Shown here in pieces: positions 38,093 through 46,648 of a stretch of 64,000 nt of DNA. A program made the position numbers and the translations under genes. This stretch comes from Streptomyces sp. V1I1 (lineage in GTDB: Bacteria; Actinomycetota; Actinomycetes; Streptomycetales; Streptomycetaceae). The notes beneath the pieces are model-generated. The model was not told the origin of the DNA. It saw only the letters and a program-made list of their open reading frames with translations, and made no database searches. The stretch lies in contig NZ_JAUSZH010000001.1 of the NCBI RefSeq assembly GCF_030817355.1, forward strand, positions 3,342,501 through 3,406,500. Reading direction: 5' to 3'. Positions within the stretch are counted from its first letter, which is position 1, and every line of letters starts with the position of its first letter.

Positions 38093-39348
38093 GCGTCTCC
38101 TCCGGCGGATTCGGTCGGCTCGTCGTCGGGTCCTTCGGCGGACCCGGTCTTCGGCCGAGGGGTGGGTGGTATGTCCGTGGGTGTGCCCGTGGGTGCACCG
38201 ACGTCGGTGTTCTTATCGGTGTTCTTATCGGTGCTCGTGTCGGCGCTCGTGTCGGTGCTCGTGTCGGCGTCGTCGAACGCCGGGCGCGCGTGGTGCCACG
38301 GGGCGTCGGCACTGCGGGTTCGCGGCGGCGAAGCCGGGGCATCCGAGGGTTCCGGGGCTTCCCCGGTCTCCGCGGGCTCCTGCGCGGGAGGCTCAGCCGG
38401 GGCGGCGTCGGCCTCCTGCCGTTGGCTCGCCGAGCCCGCGGCCGCGCTGCGGGAGCGCCGCGGCCCGGTCGGCCCGGATCCCTCCGGGGCCGAAGCGTCC
38501 GGGGCCGGGGCCGATGCGTGCGGCGTGGCGGCGGTCTCCTCGCGCTGCGTCGCCGAGCCTTCGGTCGCGCTGCGCGCCCGGCGCGGCCGCGCCGCGGGAG
38601 CCGCTGGTGCCTCCGGTGCCTCGGGCGTCGCCGTCCCCGCTACCGCTCCAGGTGCCTCCGTCGCCTGCGACGCCGAGCCCTCCGACACACTCCGGGTACG
38701 GCGCGGCGGGCGGTCGCCCGTCGCGCCGGCCGCGCCCCGGACCGCCCTTGCCGGGCGGGCGGGGGCCGGGGGGAGCTGGCCCTTGAGGGGGCCCCATTCG
38801 TTCGGGTCGGGGACGCCCGGCGGGAGCATCTGGCGACGCTTCGGGCCGCCGTGCTCCGACTCCCCCGGTTCCTTCGCTCCCGGCCAGGCCTTGGCGACCC
38901 GTGCCGCCAGCACGAAGTCCTTGCGCAGCGGGTGGCCCTCGAAGCCCTCCGGCAGGAGCAGCGGGACGAGGTGCGGGTGATCGGTGAAGGTGACGCCGAA
39001 CATCTCGTAGGTCTCGCGCTCGTGCCAGCCCGCGCCCGCGTAGATCTCGACGGCGGAGGGAAGTACGGGAGCCTCGTGCGGGACTGTCGTACGCACCAGC
39101 AGCCGTCGCACCCGCCCCTGTTCCAGGGCGACCACGTGGGCGCAGACCCGGAAGCCGGTGCCCGGTTCGTCGACCGCGCTCAGCCAGTCGAAGTAGGTGC
39201 AGCCCACCTTGTCGCGGGCGGTCTCGAGGGCGGCGATCCAGGAGCCGACGGGGACGTCGACCGTGAGCAGGTCGTACGTCCGCTCGGCCGTGGCCTCCTC
39301 GCCGAAGATCTCGGCCGCCGCGTCCGGAAGACGGTCGTACGCGTTCAT
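38089..39348 (-). CDS. NuoC-like 30 kDa subunit with long repetitive disordered tail
   Basis: 419 residues, about twice the usual NuoC. Residues 1-150 are a complete complex I 30 kDa domain with the signature [20 protein letters not shown] followed by [15 protein letters not shown]. From about residue 195 the protein is Ala/Pro/Arg/Ser/Thr-rich and predicted disordered. It carries a repeated motif RRxRSxxxGSAxQ at 216-228, 256-268 and 297-309, a shortened copy at 342-347, and Thr/Asp repeats at 363-382. NuoD, its normal partner, is absent from the operon: nuoH follows directly. Confidence 0.9.
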   Translation of the reverse strand: MNAYDRLPDAAAEIFGEEATAERTYDLLTVDVPVGSWIAALETARDKVGCTYFDWLSAVDEPGTGFRVCAHVVALEQGRVRRLLVRTTVPHEAPVLPSAVEIYAGAGWHERETYEMFGVTFTDHPHLVPLLLPEGFEGHPLRKDFVLAARVAKAWPGAKEPGESEHGGPKRRQMLPPGVPDPNEWGPLKGQLPPAPARPARAVRGAAGATGDRPPRRTRSVSEGSASQATEAPGAVAGTATPEAPEAPAAPAARPRRARSATEGSATQREETAATPHASAPAPDASAPEGSGPTGPRRSRSAAAGSASQRQEADAAPAEPPAQEPAETGEAPEPSDAPASPPRTRSADAPWHHARPAFDDADTSTDTSADTSTDKNTDKNTDVGAPTGTPTDIPPTPRPKTGSAEGPDDEPTESAGGDA

Positions 39349-39971
39349 GCGCCACCCTCCCCCGGCGTCGGCGGCAGCACCAGGCCGCTCTGCAGGGCGG
39401 CGGCGGAGGGTCGTGCGGAGTTCGAGTACCGCTCGCCGAGCGACTCCCGCGCGATCTTCTCCTGGAGCTTCAGAATGCCCTGGAGCAGCGCCTCGGGCCG
39501 CGGCGGGCAGCCCGGCACATACACATCGACGGGAATGATCTGGTCGACGCCCTTGGTCACGGAGTACGAGTCCCAGTACGGGCCGCCGCAGTTGGAGCAG
39601 GCGCCGAAGGAGATGACGTACTTGGGCTCGGGCATCTGCTCGTACAGGCGCTTCACCGCCGGGGCCATCTTGTCCGTCACCGTGCCGGAGACGACCATCA
39701 GGTCCGCCTGGCGCGGGCCGGGCGCGAAGGGGATCACACCGAGGCGGATGAAGTCGTGGCGTGCCATCGACGCCGCGATGAACTCGATCGCGCAGCAGGC
39801 GAGCCCGAAGTTGAAGACCCAGAGGCTGTAGCGGCGGCCCCAGTTGAGGACCACCTTCATCGGCTCCGGAGCCAGGCGCGACAGAACGCCCAGGCGCTTC
39901 GGCTCCGGCAGCAGCTCGGGCTGTGCCCCGGACTGGGCGTGGGGCTGGGCCTCGGGCTGGGTCACGTCCAT
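39345..39971 (-). CDS. nuoB: NADH-quinone oxidoreductase subunit B (second cluster)
   Basis: 208 residues from ATG 39971. All N2-cluster cysteines are present: the tandem C59-C60 (LACCAIEF), C125 (GACSNCGG) and C155 (VPGCPPRPE). NuoB passes electrons from the terminal [4Fe-4S] centre to quinone. It overlaps nuoA by 10 bp and the NuoC-like gene by 4 bp. Confidence 0.96.
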   Translation of the reverse strand: MDVTQPEAQPHAQSGAQPELLPEPKRLGVLSRLAPEPMKVVLNWGRRYSLWVFNFGLACCAIEFIAASMARHDFIRLGVIPFAPGPRQADLMVVSGTVTDKMAPAVKRLYEQMPEPKYVISFGACSNCGGPYWDSYSVTKGVDQIIPVDVYVPGCPPRPEALLQGILKLQEKIARESLGERYSNSARPSAAALQSGLVLPPTPGEGGA

Positions 39972-40360
39972 GTCAGGACGCCCTTCTTGTATGCGTAGAG
40001 GAGTCCCACGGCCAGGAAGCCGAGGAAGATGAACATCTCCACGAGCGTCGTCGCGCCGTATCCCGCGGCGGCGAAGACCGTCGCCCACGGGAAGAGGAAG
40101 ATCGAGTCGACGGCGAAGATCACGTACAGGAACGCGTAGACGTAGTAGCGGACCTGGGTGTGCGCCCAGCCCTCGCCGACGGGGTCCACTCCGCATTCGT
40201 ACGTCAGCAGTTTCTCCGGCGTGGGCACCACAGGCCGGAGCAGCCGACCTGCCCCGAAGGCGACGGCGACGAACAGCACGCCGATCACCGCGAGCAGTCC
40301 GACGACCGAATAACCCTCGAAATAGTCCGCCGCGAGCACGGCTACGGTCGGTTCCGGCAC
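39962..40360 (-). CDS. nuoA: NADH-quinone oxidoreductase subunit A (second cluster)
   Basis: 132 residues from GTG 40360, with GGGAGCGAGGGG upstream. Three spans; [46 protein letters not shown] is the family signature. It is the first gene of a ten-gene operon in which almost every junction overlaps. The promoter lies in the 250-bp gap shared with the divergent kinase gene. Confidence 0.95.
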   Translation of the reverse strand: MPEPTVAVLAADYFEGYSVVGLLAVIGVLFVAVAFGAGRLLRPVVPTPEKLLTYECGVDPVGEGWAHTQVRYYVYAFLYVIFAVDSIFLFPWATVFAAAGYGATTLVEMFIFLGFLAVGLLYAYKKGVLTWT

Positions 40361-40381
40361 GTCCGCCCCTCGCTCCCTGAC

Positions 40382-40480
40382 CTCGTTGTCGATACGTTCG
40401 ACCAGATGTATCGCCTTGACCGCCGTGATCGTTCCTGATCGCAGTGATCGAGGTGTTCGACCTGTTCGACGATCTATCTC
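40382..40480. promoter_or_regulatory. Upstream region of the second nuo operon with repeated TGATCG and GTTCGAC elements
   Basis: TGATCG occurs at 40426, 40436 and 40445, about one helical turn apart, flanked by several GTTCGAC copies. It lies between nuoA and the divergent sensor kinase and is the natural place for response-regulator binding. Direct evidence is lacking. Confidence 0.35.
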
Positions 40481-40612
40481 TACGCACCGGAGTCTAGGCC
40501 CTGCTAAAGGGACGGTAAGCAGTCGCGTCATGGATCAGGTGGGGTTATCCCTACTTCGCCCCACCCATGTACCCCATGGCGTGCGGCGACCGGGCCCGGC
40601 AGGCTGTGCCGC

Positions 40613-41809
40613 ATGACCGCGAGCATCACGGCCCCCGACAACGACCGCGACAGCGACAGCGACGACCGGCCGCCGCCCGCGCGCTTCGCCTTCGACCGCC
40701 ACACCCGGAAGGAGATCGCGTATCTCCTCGGCAATCTGCCGGTCGCGCTGATCAGCTTTGTCTACGTGGCGTTCGCGATTTTCACCGGCGTGGGACTGTC
40801 CGTGACGGTGATCGGTCTGCCGTTCCTCGCCCTCGGGCTCGGGGGCGCGCGTCTTCTCGGCCGGGCGGAGCGGGCCCGGGCCCGGGCGCTGCTCGGCGTA
40901 CGGATCGACGAGCCGAGCCCGCTGCACCGGCCGCACCGCGGCGAAGGGCTCGTCCCCCGGCTGTGGACGAGCCTGAAGGACCCGGTGGCGTGGCGGTCGG
41001 TGCTGTACTCCTTCATCCGGCTGCCGTGGGGCGTGCTGACCTTCAGCGTGATGACGGTGAGCCTGTTCGTGCTCTGGCCCGTGCTTCCCTTCATCGCGCG
41101 CGGGCTGGCCAACGCCGACCGGGCGATGGCCCGCGGGCTGCTCTCGCCCTCCGACGAACTGGAGCGGCGCATCGCCGAGCTGGAGTCGGACCGGGGCGTG
41201 GTCGTAGACACGGCGGCCGCCGACCTGCGCCGCATCGAGCGCGATCTGCACGACGGCGCCCAGGCCCGGCTCGTGGCGCTCGCCATGGGGCTCGGCCTCG
41301 CCAAGGAGAAGCTGCTCGAAGATCCCGACACGGCGGCGGCGATGGTCGATGAGGCGCACGGCGAGGTGAAGCTCGCGCTGCAGGAGCTGCGCGATCTGGC
41401 CCGCGGCATCCACCCCGCCGTACTGACCGACCGCGGCCTGGACGCGGCCCTCTCCTCGGTCGCCTCCCGCTGTACGGCGCCGGTGAAGGTGACCGTCGAC
41501 TTGGCCCAGCGACCGGCCGAAGCTATTGAGGGCATCGCTTACTTCACCGTCTCCGAGCTGCTGCAGAACGTCAGCAAGCACGCGCAGGCGAAGAGCGTGA
41601 CCGTGGATGTGTGGCGGGCGGCCGACCGGCTGCTGATCCAGGTCAGGGACGACGGGCGCGGCGGTGCGCGACTGGACGGCGGCACGGGCATGGCCGGCCT
41701 CGCGGAGCGGCTGGGCGCGGTGGACGGGCTCTTCGTCCTGGACTCGCCGGAGGGCGGGCCGACGACGGTCACGGCGGAGCTGCCCTGGCGTGAGCGCGCC
41801 AATCGCTGA
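40613..41809 (+). CDS. Sensor histidine kinase (HisKA_3 family), first of a tandem pair
   Basis: 398 residues. N-terminal membrane region with sensor-like segments (about 42-80 and 135-160), then the dimerisation/phosphoacceptor segment RRIERDLHDGAQARLVALAM with His213 and a C-terminal HATPase (ELLQNVSKHAQ, VRDDGRGG, GTGMAGLAERL). Kinases of this type pair with NarL/LuxR-type regulators such as that at 43799. It is divergent from the nuo operon. The catalytic half is nearly identical to that of the second kinase, indicating duplication. Confidence 0.94.
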   Translation: MTASITAPDNDRDSDSDDRPPPARFAFDRHTRKEIAYLLGNLPVALISFVYVAFAIFTGVGLSVTVIGLPFLALGLGGARLLGRAERARARALLGVRIDEPSPLHRPHRGEGLVPRLWTSLKDPVAWRSVLYSFIRLPWGVLTFSVMTVSLFVLWPVLPFIARGLANADRAMARGLLSPSDELERRIAELESDRGVVVDTAAADLRRIERDLHDGAQARLVALAMGLGLAKEKLLEDPDTAAAMVDEAHGEVKLALQELRDLARGIHPAVLTDRGLDAALSSVASRCTAPVKVTVDLAQRPAEAIEGIAYFTVSELLQNVSKHAQAKSVTVDVWRAADRLLIQVRDDGRGGARLDGGTGMAGLAERLGAVDGLFVLDSPEGGPTTVTAELPWRERANR

Positions 41810-41814
41810 CCCCT

Positions 41815-42012
41815 GCGGCGGCGCGCCTCTCCCGTTGGCGCCTCTCCCGTGGGGGCCTGTCCCGTTCGGGGGCCCCGCCTGTCCCGTTCAGGGGCCCCGC
41901 CTGTCCCGTTCAGGGCAGGCGCGCCTCTCCCTCTCGGGGCCCGCCTCTTCCTCTCGGGGCCCGCCTCTTCCTCTCGGGGCGCCTGTCCCTTTCGGGGCCC
42001 GCCTGTCCGTTC
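41815..42012. repeat. Degenerate tandem repeat between the two sensor kinases
   Basis: About 200 bp built from imperfect 17-20-bp units (CGCCTGTCCCGTTCGGGGCC / CGCCTCTTCCTCTCGGGGCC types). The C-rich strand skew is strong. This fills most of the 319-bp gap between the kinases; I see no gene in it. Confidence 0.85.
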
Positions 42013-42128
42013 GCCTGCCCCACCGCATCCACGAGGCCCGGGCGCCCGGCCATGGTGGGGAAAACCCCCGCCCCAAGACGGTAACCGCCCTCATGGTGCG
42101 GGCCCCCCGCCCGCCGCAGTCTTGAGGC

Positions 42129-43562
42129 ATGACAGCCCGCATCGCAGAACGGACTACTTCGATGGCCACGGATTACCGACCGGAGCGGCCGGAGCGAGCG
42201 CAGCGACCGCAGTGGCAGGAGCACCAGGAGAACCACGAGCGGCCGGAGCCCCGGGGCCATCTCCTCCCCCCGGCTCTGCGCGCGCCGCTCGAGGGCCGGA
42301 CCTGGCGCGAGTTCGGCTATCTGCTGCTGAGCCTGCCGATCAGCATCGTGTTCTTCACCTTCGCCGTCGCGATCATCTCCCTCGGCTCGGGTCTGCTCAT
42401 CACCTTCATCGGCATCCCTGTACTCGCCGCCGGGCTGGCCGGCTGCCGTGGCCTCGGCGCGCTGGAGCGGGCCCGCGCCCGCGGGCTGCTGCGGCTGTCC
42501 GTCGGCGACCCCACTCCCGTACGCGCCGACAAGAGCGGGCTGATGCCCTGGGTCGGCGCGGTCCTCAAGAGCGGTGCCTCCTGGCGGCATCTGCTCTACG
42601 CGATACTGCACTTCCCCTGGGCCGTCTTCGCGTTCACCGTCTCGGTCACGTTCTGGGCCACCAGCTGGAGCCTGCTGCTCTACCCGCTGTGGCGGTGGAC
42701 CTTCCCCCGTTATCTCGGCGAGCCCGGCATCGCGCTCTACGGCGACACCGGCGGGAACGAGTTCTACCTCGACACTCCCTTCGAGATCGGCGCGACCACA
42801 GCTGTCGGCCTGGTGCTGGTACTCGCGAGCTCCTCGCTCATCCGTGGCCTGGCCTCCGTCGACCGGCTCATGGTCACCGGGCTCCTCGGGCCTTCCATGC
42901 TCGCCACCCGCGTCGTCGAGCTGGAGTCGGACCGCGGCGTGGTCGTCGACACGGCGGCCGCCGACCTGCGCCGCATCGAGCGCGATCTGCACGACGGCGC
43001 ACAGGCCCGCCTGGTCGCCCTCGCCATGGACCTGGGTCTCGCCAAGGAGAAACTGCTCGAGGACCCGGACGCGGCCGCCCGGATGGTGGACGAGGCGCAC
43101 GGCGAGGTGAAGGTGGCGCTGCAGGAGCTGCGCGATCTGGCCCGTGGCATCCACCCCGCCGTACTGACCGACCGTGGCCTGGACGCGGCCCTCTCCTCCG
43201 TCGCCTCCCGCTGCACGGTCCCGGTGTCGGTCGAGGTGGACCTGCCCTCCAGGCCCGCACCCGCCATCGAAGGCATCGCGTACTTCACCGTCTCCGAGCT
43301 GCTGCAGAACGTCAGCAAGCACGCCCAGGCGGGCCGCGCATCGGTGGACGTCTGGCGCTCCCAGGACCGGCTGATGCTGCAGGTCACCGACAACGGCCGG
43401 GGCGGCGCGGCGTTGCCCGTCAGCGGCTCCGCCGAGGACTCGGCGGGCAGTGGTCTCGCGGGCCTGGCCGAGCGGCTGGACGCCGTGGACGGGATCCTGG
43501 CCGTGGACTCGCCGCCCGGCGGCCCGACGACGGTGACCGCCGAGCTCCCCTGGCGCGGCTGA
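42129..43562 (+). CDS. Sensor histidine kinase (HisKA_3 family), second of a tandem pair
   Basis: 477 residues from ATG 42129 (ATG 42162 also possible). It has a hydrophilic N-terminus (about 1-60), membrane segments (about 62-105, 158-190 and 222-240), a phosphoacceptor segment with His288 in RRIERDLHDGAQARL, and a HATPase domain (ELLQNVSKHAQ, TDNGRGG, GSGLAGLAERL). The sensor half is longer than and different from that of the first kinase, while the catalytic halves are close paralogues. It probably feeds the same regulator. Confidence 0.94.
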   Translation: MTARIAERTTSMATDYRPERPERAQRPQWQEHQENHERPEPRGHLLPPALRAPLEGRTWREFGYLLLSLPISIVFFTFAVAIISLGSGLLITFIGIPVLAAGLAGCRGLGALERARARGLLRLSVGDPTPVRADKSGLMPWVGAVLKSGASWRHLLYAILHFPWAVFAFTVSVTFWATSWSLLLYPLWRWTFPRYLGEPGIALYGDTGGNEFYLDTPFEIGATTAVGLVLVLASSSLIRGLASVDRLMVTGLLGPSMLATRVVELESDRGVVVDTAAADLRRIERDLHDGAQARLVALAMDLGLAKEKLLEDPDAAARMVDEAHGEVKVALQELRDLARGIHPAVLTDRGLDAALSSVASRCTVPVSVEVDLPSRPAPAIEGIAYFTVSELLQNVSKHAQAGRASVDVWRSQDRLMLQVTDNGRGGAALPVSGSAEDSAGSGLAGLAERLDAVDGILAVDSPPGGPTTVTAELPWRG

Positions 43563-43571
43563 CCCCATCCC

Positions 43572-43640
43572 TTGATCACCACACCGATCACCACACCGAT
43601 CACCGCACCCGTCACCACACCGGTCACCACCCCCCGGACC
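43572..43640. repeat. ATCACCACACCG short tandem repeat
   Basis: About five imperfect 12-bp units (GATCACCACACC / CGTCACCACACC) follow the second kinase stop, then a C-rich tract. No gene or clear terminator is visible. Confidence 0.75.
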
Positions 43641-43798
43641 CCTGAAGCCCCCAGACCCCCAATCCCGTCAACCCCCCTGACCCCCAATCCCGGCGATTCC
43701 CTAAGCCTGGGCGCGGTCCGGTCCGAATACTGGGATGCTGGAGGACGCTGGGGTGGGAAGCAGATCGACATGGGGGCTTCAGGGTTGTGAAGGACAGG

Positions 43799-44458
43799 GT
43801 GCGGGTGGTCATCGCCGAGGACTCAGTGCTGCTTCGGGAGGGCCTGACCCGGCTGCTGACCGACCGCGGGCACGATGTCGTGGCCGGCGTCGGGGACGCG
43901 GAAGCGCTGATCAAGACGGTCGGGGATCTGGCCGCCCAGGAGGCGCTGCCCGATGTCGTGGTCGCCGACGTGCGGATGCCGCCCACTCATACGGACGAGG
44001 GCGTACGGGCGGCGGTGCGGCTGCGCCGGGACCACCCCGGGATCGGCGTGCTGGTCCTTTCGCAGTACGTGGAGGAGCAGTACGCCACGGAGCTGCTCGC
44101 GGGCAGCAGCCGCGGCGTGGGATATCTGCTCAAGGACCGGGTAGCCGAAGTGCGCGAGTTCGTGGACGCCGTGGTCCGCGTGGCTCAGGGCGGCACCGCG
44201 CTGGACCCCGAGGTCGTGGCGCAGCTGCTCGGTCGCAGCCGTAAGCAGGATGTGCTGGCCGGTCTCACCCCGCGCGAACGGGAGGTCCTCGGCCTGATGG
44301 CCGAAGGGCGGACGAATTCAGCGATCGCCAAACAGCTGGTGGTGAGCGACGGCGCAGTGGAAAAGCATGTCAGCAACATCTTTCTCAAGCTCGGACTGTC
44401 CCCCAGTGACGGGGATCACCGGCGTGTCCTGGCAGTGTTGACCTACCTCAACTCGTAA
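43799..44458 (+). CDS. LuxR/NarL-family response regulator
   Basis: 219 residues from GTG 43799 (MRVVIAEDSVLLREGLTRLL), with AAGGA four bases upstream; GTG 43787 would add four residues. The receiver has the acidic pair ED near the N-terminus, phosphoacceptor Asp57 (VVADVRMPP) and the switch Lys in YLLKDR. The C-terminal helix-turn-helix reads LTPREREVLGLMAEGRTNSAIAKQLVVSDGAVEKHVSNIF. With the two kinases it forms a two-component system between the nuo and kor genes, likely their regulator by position. Confidence 0.95.
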   Translation: MRVVIAEDSVLLREGLTRLLTDRGHDVVAGVGDAEALIKTVGDLAAQEALPDVVVADVRMPPTHTDEGVRAAVRLRRDHPGIGVLVLSQYVEEQYATELLAGSSRGVGYLLKDRVAEVREFVDAVVRVAQGGTALDPEVVAQLLGRSRKQDVLAGLTPREREVLGLMAEGRTNSAIAKQLVVSDGAVEKHVSNIFLKLGLSPSDGDHRRVLAVLTYLNS

Positions 44459-44462
44459 TTGA

Positions 44463-44477
44463 CTGACACTCTGTCAG
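44463..44477. promoter_or_regulatory. BldD-box-like palindrome upstream of kor genes
   Basis: CTGACACTCTGTCAG is a 15-bp palindrome matching the published BldD consensus NTNACNC(A/T)GNGTNAN except at one position. It begins five bases after the response-regulator stop, about 240 bp upstream of korA. Binding is unproven. Confidence 0.35.
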
Positions 44478-44621
44478 ATGTCGAGTCGGCCGGCAGCTCG
44501 AGAACCGAAGAATGAGCGGGGAGCGTCTTACCAGAAGGACCCAGGGGGCGAGCAGAGCATGGCAAACCAGGGCGTGAGGGTGTCCCAAAAGGATGTCCGA
44601 AATATGAGCGGTCCAGGGAAG

Positions 44622-44646
44622 GCCACCCTTACCGACGTAGGGTGGC
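44622..44646 (+). promoter_or_regulatory. Hairpin in the korA leader
   Basis: An 8-bp perfect stem (44622-44629 with 44639-44646) with a 9-nt loop lies about 60 bp before the korA start. It may be a leader structure or an operator. Confidence 0.4.
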
Positions 44647-44707
44647 TAGTGGGACGGCCGGTGGGCCGGCCGGGCCCGAGCAGCCGCCTCGAGGGAGGTC
44701 CAGTCCA

Positions 44708-46648
44708 GTGACCAGCCAGGTCAGTAGCCCAGCCGAGCAGGCCGACGAGGCCAATAACGAGGCTGTCGTCGGCGGACAGCGCAGACCCGCCGGAGAGAAA
44801 GAGATCCGCCGACTGGACCGGGTGATCATCCGTTTCGCGGGTGACTCCGGTGACGGTATGCAGCTCACGGGTGACAGGTTCACCTCTGAGACCGCGTCGT
44901 TCGGAAACGACCTCTCCACCCTGCCGAACTTCCCCGCCGAGATCCGGGCGCCTGCCGGAACCCTCCCGGGCGTCTCCAGCTTCCAGCTGCACTTCGCCGA
45001 CCACGACATCCTCACGCCGGGCGACGCACCGAACGTGCTTGTCGCAATGAACCCCGCCGCCCTCAAGGCGAACATCGCCGATGTGCCGCGCGGCGGCGAG
45101 ATCATCGTCAACACCGACGAATTCGCCAAGCGCGCGATGGCCAAGGTCGGCTACGACACCTCCCCGCTCGAGGACGGCTCGCTGGACGCCTACCACGTCC
45201 ACCCCGTTCCGCTGACGACGCTGACCATCGAGGCGCTCAAGGAGTCCGGCCTCTCCCGCAAGGAGGCCGAGCGCTCCAAGAACATGTTCGCGCTCGGGCT
45301 GCTGAGCTGGATGTACCACCGGCCGACCGAGGGCACCGAGACCTTCCTGCGGACCAAGTTCGCCAAGAAGCCGCAGATCGCCGAGGCGAACATCGCGGCG
45401 TTCCGGGCCGGCTGGAACTTCGGCGAGACGACCGAGGACTTCGCCGTCTCCTACGAGGTCGCGCCCGCCAGCCAGGCGTTCCCCACCGGTACGTACCGGA
45501 ACATCTCCGGGAACCTGGCCCTGTCCTACGGCTTGATCGCCGCGAGTAAGCAGGCCGACCTGCCGCTCTACCTGGGGTCGTATCCCATCACCCCGGCCTC
45601 CGACATCCTGCACGAGCTCTCCAAGCACAAGAACTTCGGTGTACGGACCTTCCAGGCCGAGGACGAGATCGCCGCTATCGGCGCGGCGCTCGGAGCAGCT
45701 TTCGGCGGCTCGCTCGCCGTCACCACGACCTCGGGTCCGGGGGTGTCGCTGAAGTCGGAGACGATCGGGCTCGCGGTCTCCCTGGAGCTGCCGCTGCTGG
45801 TGGTCGCCATCCAGCGCGGCGGCCCCTCCACCGGACTGCCGACCAAGACGGAACAGGCCGACCTGCTCCAAGCCATGTACGGCAGGAACGGCGAGGCCCC
45901 TGTCCCGATCGTCGCTCCGCGCACGCCCGCCGACTGCTTCGACGCCGCCATCGACGCGGCCCGCATCGCGCTCGCCTACCGCACCCCCGTCTTCCTTCTG
46001 AGCGACGGCTATCTGGCCAACGGCTCCGAGCCGTGGCGCATCCCGGAGATCGACGAACTCCCGGATCTGCGTGTGCAGTTCGCGACCGGACCCAACCACG
46101 AGCTGGCGGACGGGACGGAGGTGTTCTGGCCGTACAAGCGTGATCCGCAGACCCTGGCGCGTCCCTGGGCGGTTCCGGGGACGCCCGGACTCGAGCACCG
46201 GATCGGCGGCATCGAGAAGCAGGACGGCACCGGCAACATCTCCTACGACCCGGCCAACCACGACTTCATGGTGCGTATCCGCCAGGCCAAGATCGACGGC
46301 ATCGAGGTCCCGGACATCGAGGTCGACGATCCGCACAGCGCGACGACCCTGGTCCTGGGCTGGGGATCGACGTACGGACCGATCACCGCCGCCGTACGCC
46401 GTCTGCGAGTCGCCGGTATCCCCATCGCGCAGGCCCATCTGCGCAACCTCAACCCGTTCCCGAGGAATCTCGGGGAGGTTCTGGAGCGTTACCAGAAGGT
46501 AGTGGTACCCGAGATGAACCTCGGTCAGCTCGCCACCCTGATCCGGGCGAGGTATCTGGTCGACGCGCACAGCTACAACCAGGTCAACGGCATGCCGTTC
46601 AAGGCCGAGCAGCTCGCCACGGCTCTCAAGGAGGCCATCAATGACTGA
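44708..46648 (+). CDS. korA: 2-oxoacid:ferredoxin oxidoreductase, fused gamma-alpha subunit
   Basis: 646 residues from GTG 44708, with GGGAGG upstream. The N-terminal third is the gamma domain (RVIIRFAGDSGDGMQLTGDRF), followed by the alpha (pyrimidine-binding) domain with GSYPITPASDILHELSKHKNFG and AEDEIAAIGAALGAAFGG. With the beta subunit it decarboxylates 2-oxoglutarate (or another 2-oxoacid) to acyl-CoA, reducing ferredoxin. The gamma-alpha fusion matches the aerobic actinobacterial KorAB type. Its 3' end overlaps korB by 8 bp. Confidence 0.94.
   Translation: MTSQVSSPAEQADEANNEAVVGGQRRPAGEKEIRRLDRVIIRFAGDSGDGMQLTGDRFTSETASFGNDLSTLPNFPAEIRAPAGTLPGVSSFQLHFADHDILTPGDAPNVLVAMNPAALKANIADVPRGGEIIVNTDEFAKRAMAKVGYDTSPLEDGSLDAYHVHPVPLTTLTIEALKESGLSRKEAERSKNMFALGLLSWMYHRPTEGTETFLRTKFAKKPQIAEANIAAFRAGWNFGETTEDFAVSYEVAPASQAFPTGTYRNISGNLALSYGLIAASKQADLPLYLGSYPITPASDILHELSKHKNFGVRTFQAEDEIAAIGAALGAAFGGSLAVTTTSGPGVSLKSETIGLAVSLELPLLVVAIQRGGPSTGLPTKTEQADLLQAMYGRNGEAPVPIVAPRTPADCFDAAIDAARIALAYRTPVFLLSDGYLANGSEPWRIPEIDELPDLRVQFATGPNHELADGTEVFWPYKRDPQTLARPWAVPGTPGLEHRIGGIEKQDGTGNISYDPANHDFMVRIRQAKIDGIEVPDIEVDDPHSATTLVLGWGSTYGPITAAVRRLRVAGIPIAQAHLRNLNPFPRNLGEVLERYQKVVVPEMNLGQLATLIRARYLVDAHSYNQVNGMPFKAEQLATALKEAIND

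Noticed and set aside
41815..42012. CRISPR array
   Set aside because: The units are adjacent and imperfect with no unique spacers, and no cas gene is present.
44478..44711. 77-codon frame between the response regulator and korA as a leader peptide
   Set aside because: No convincing ribosome site, and it runs across the hairpin and the korA start; more likely untranslated leader.
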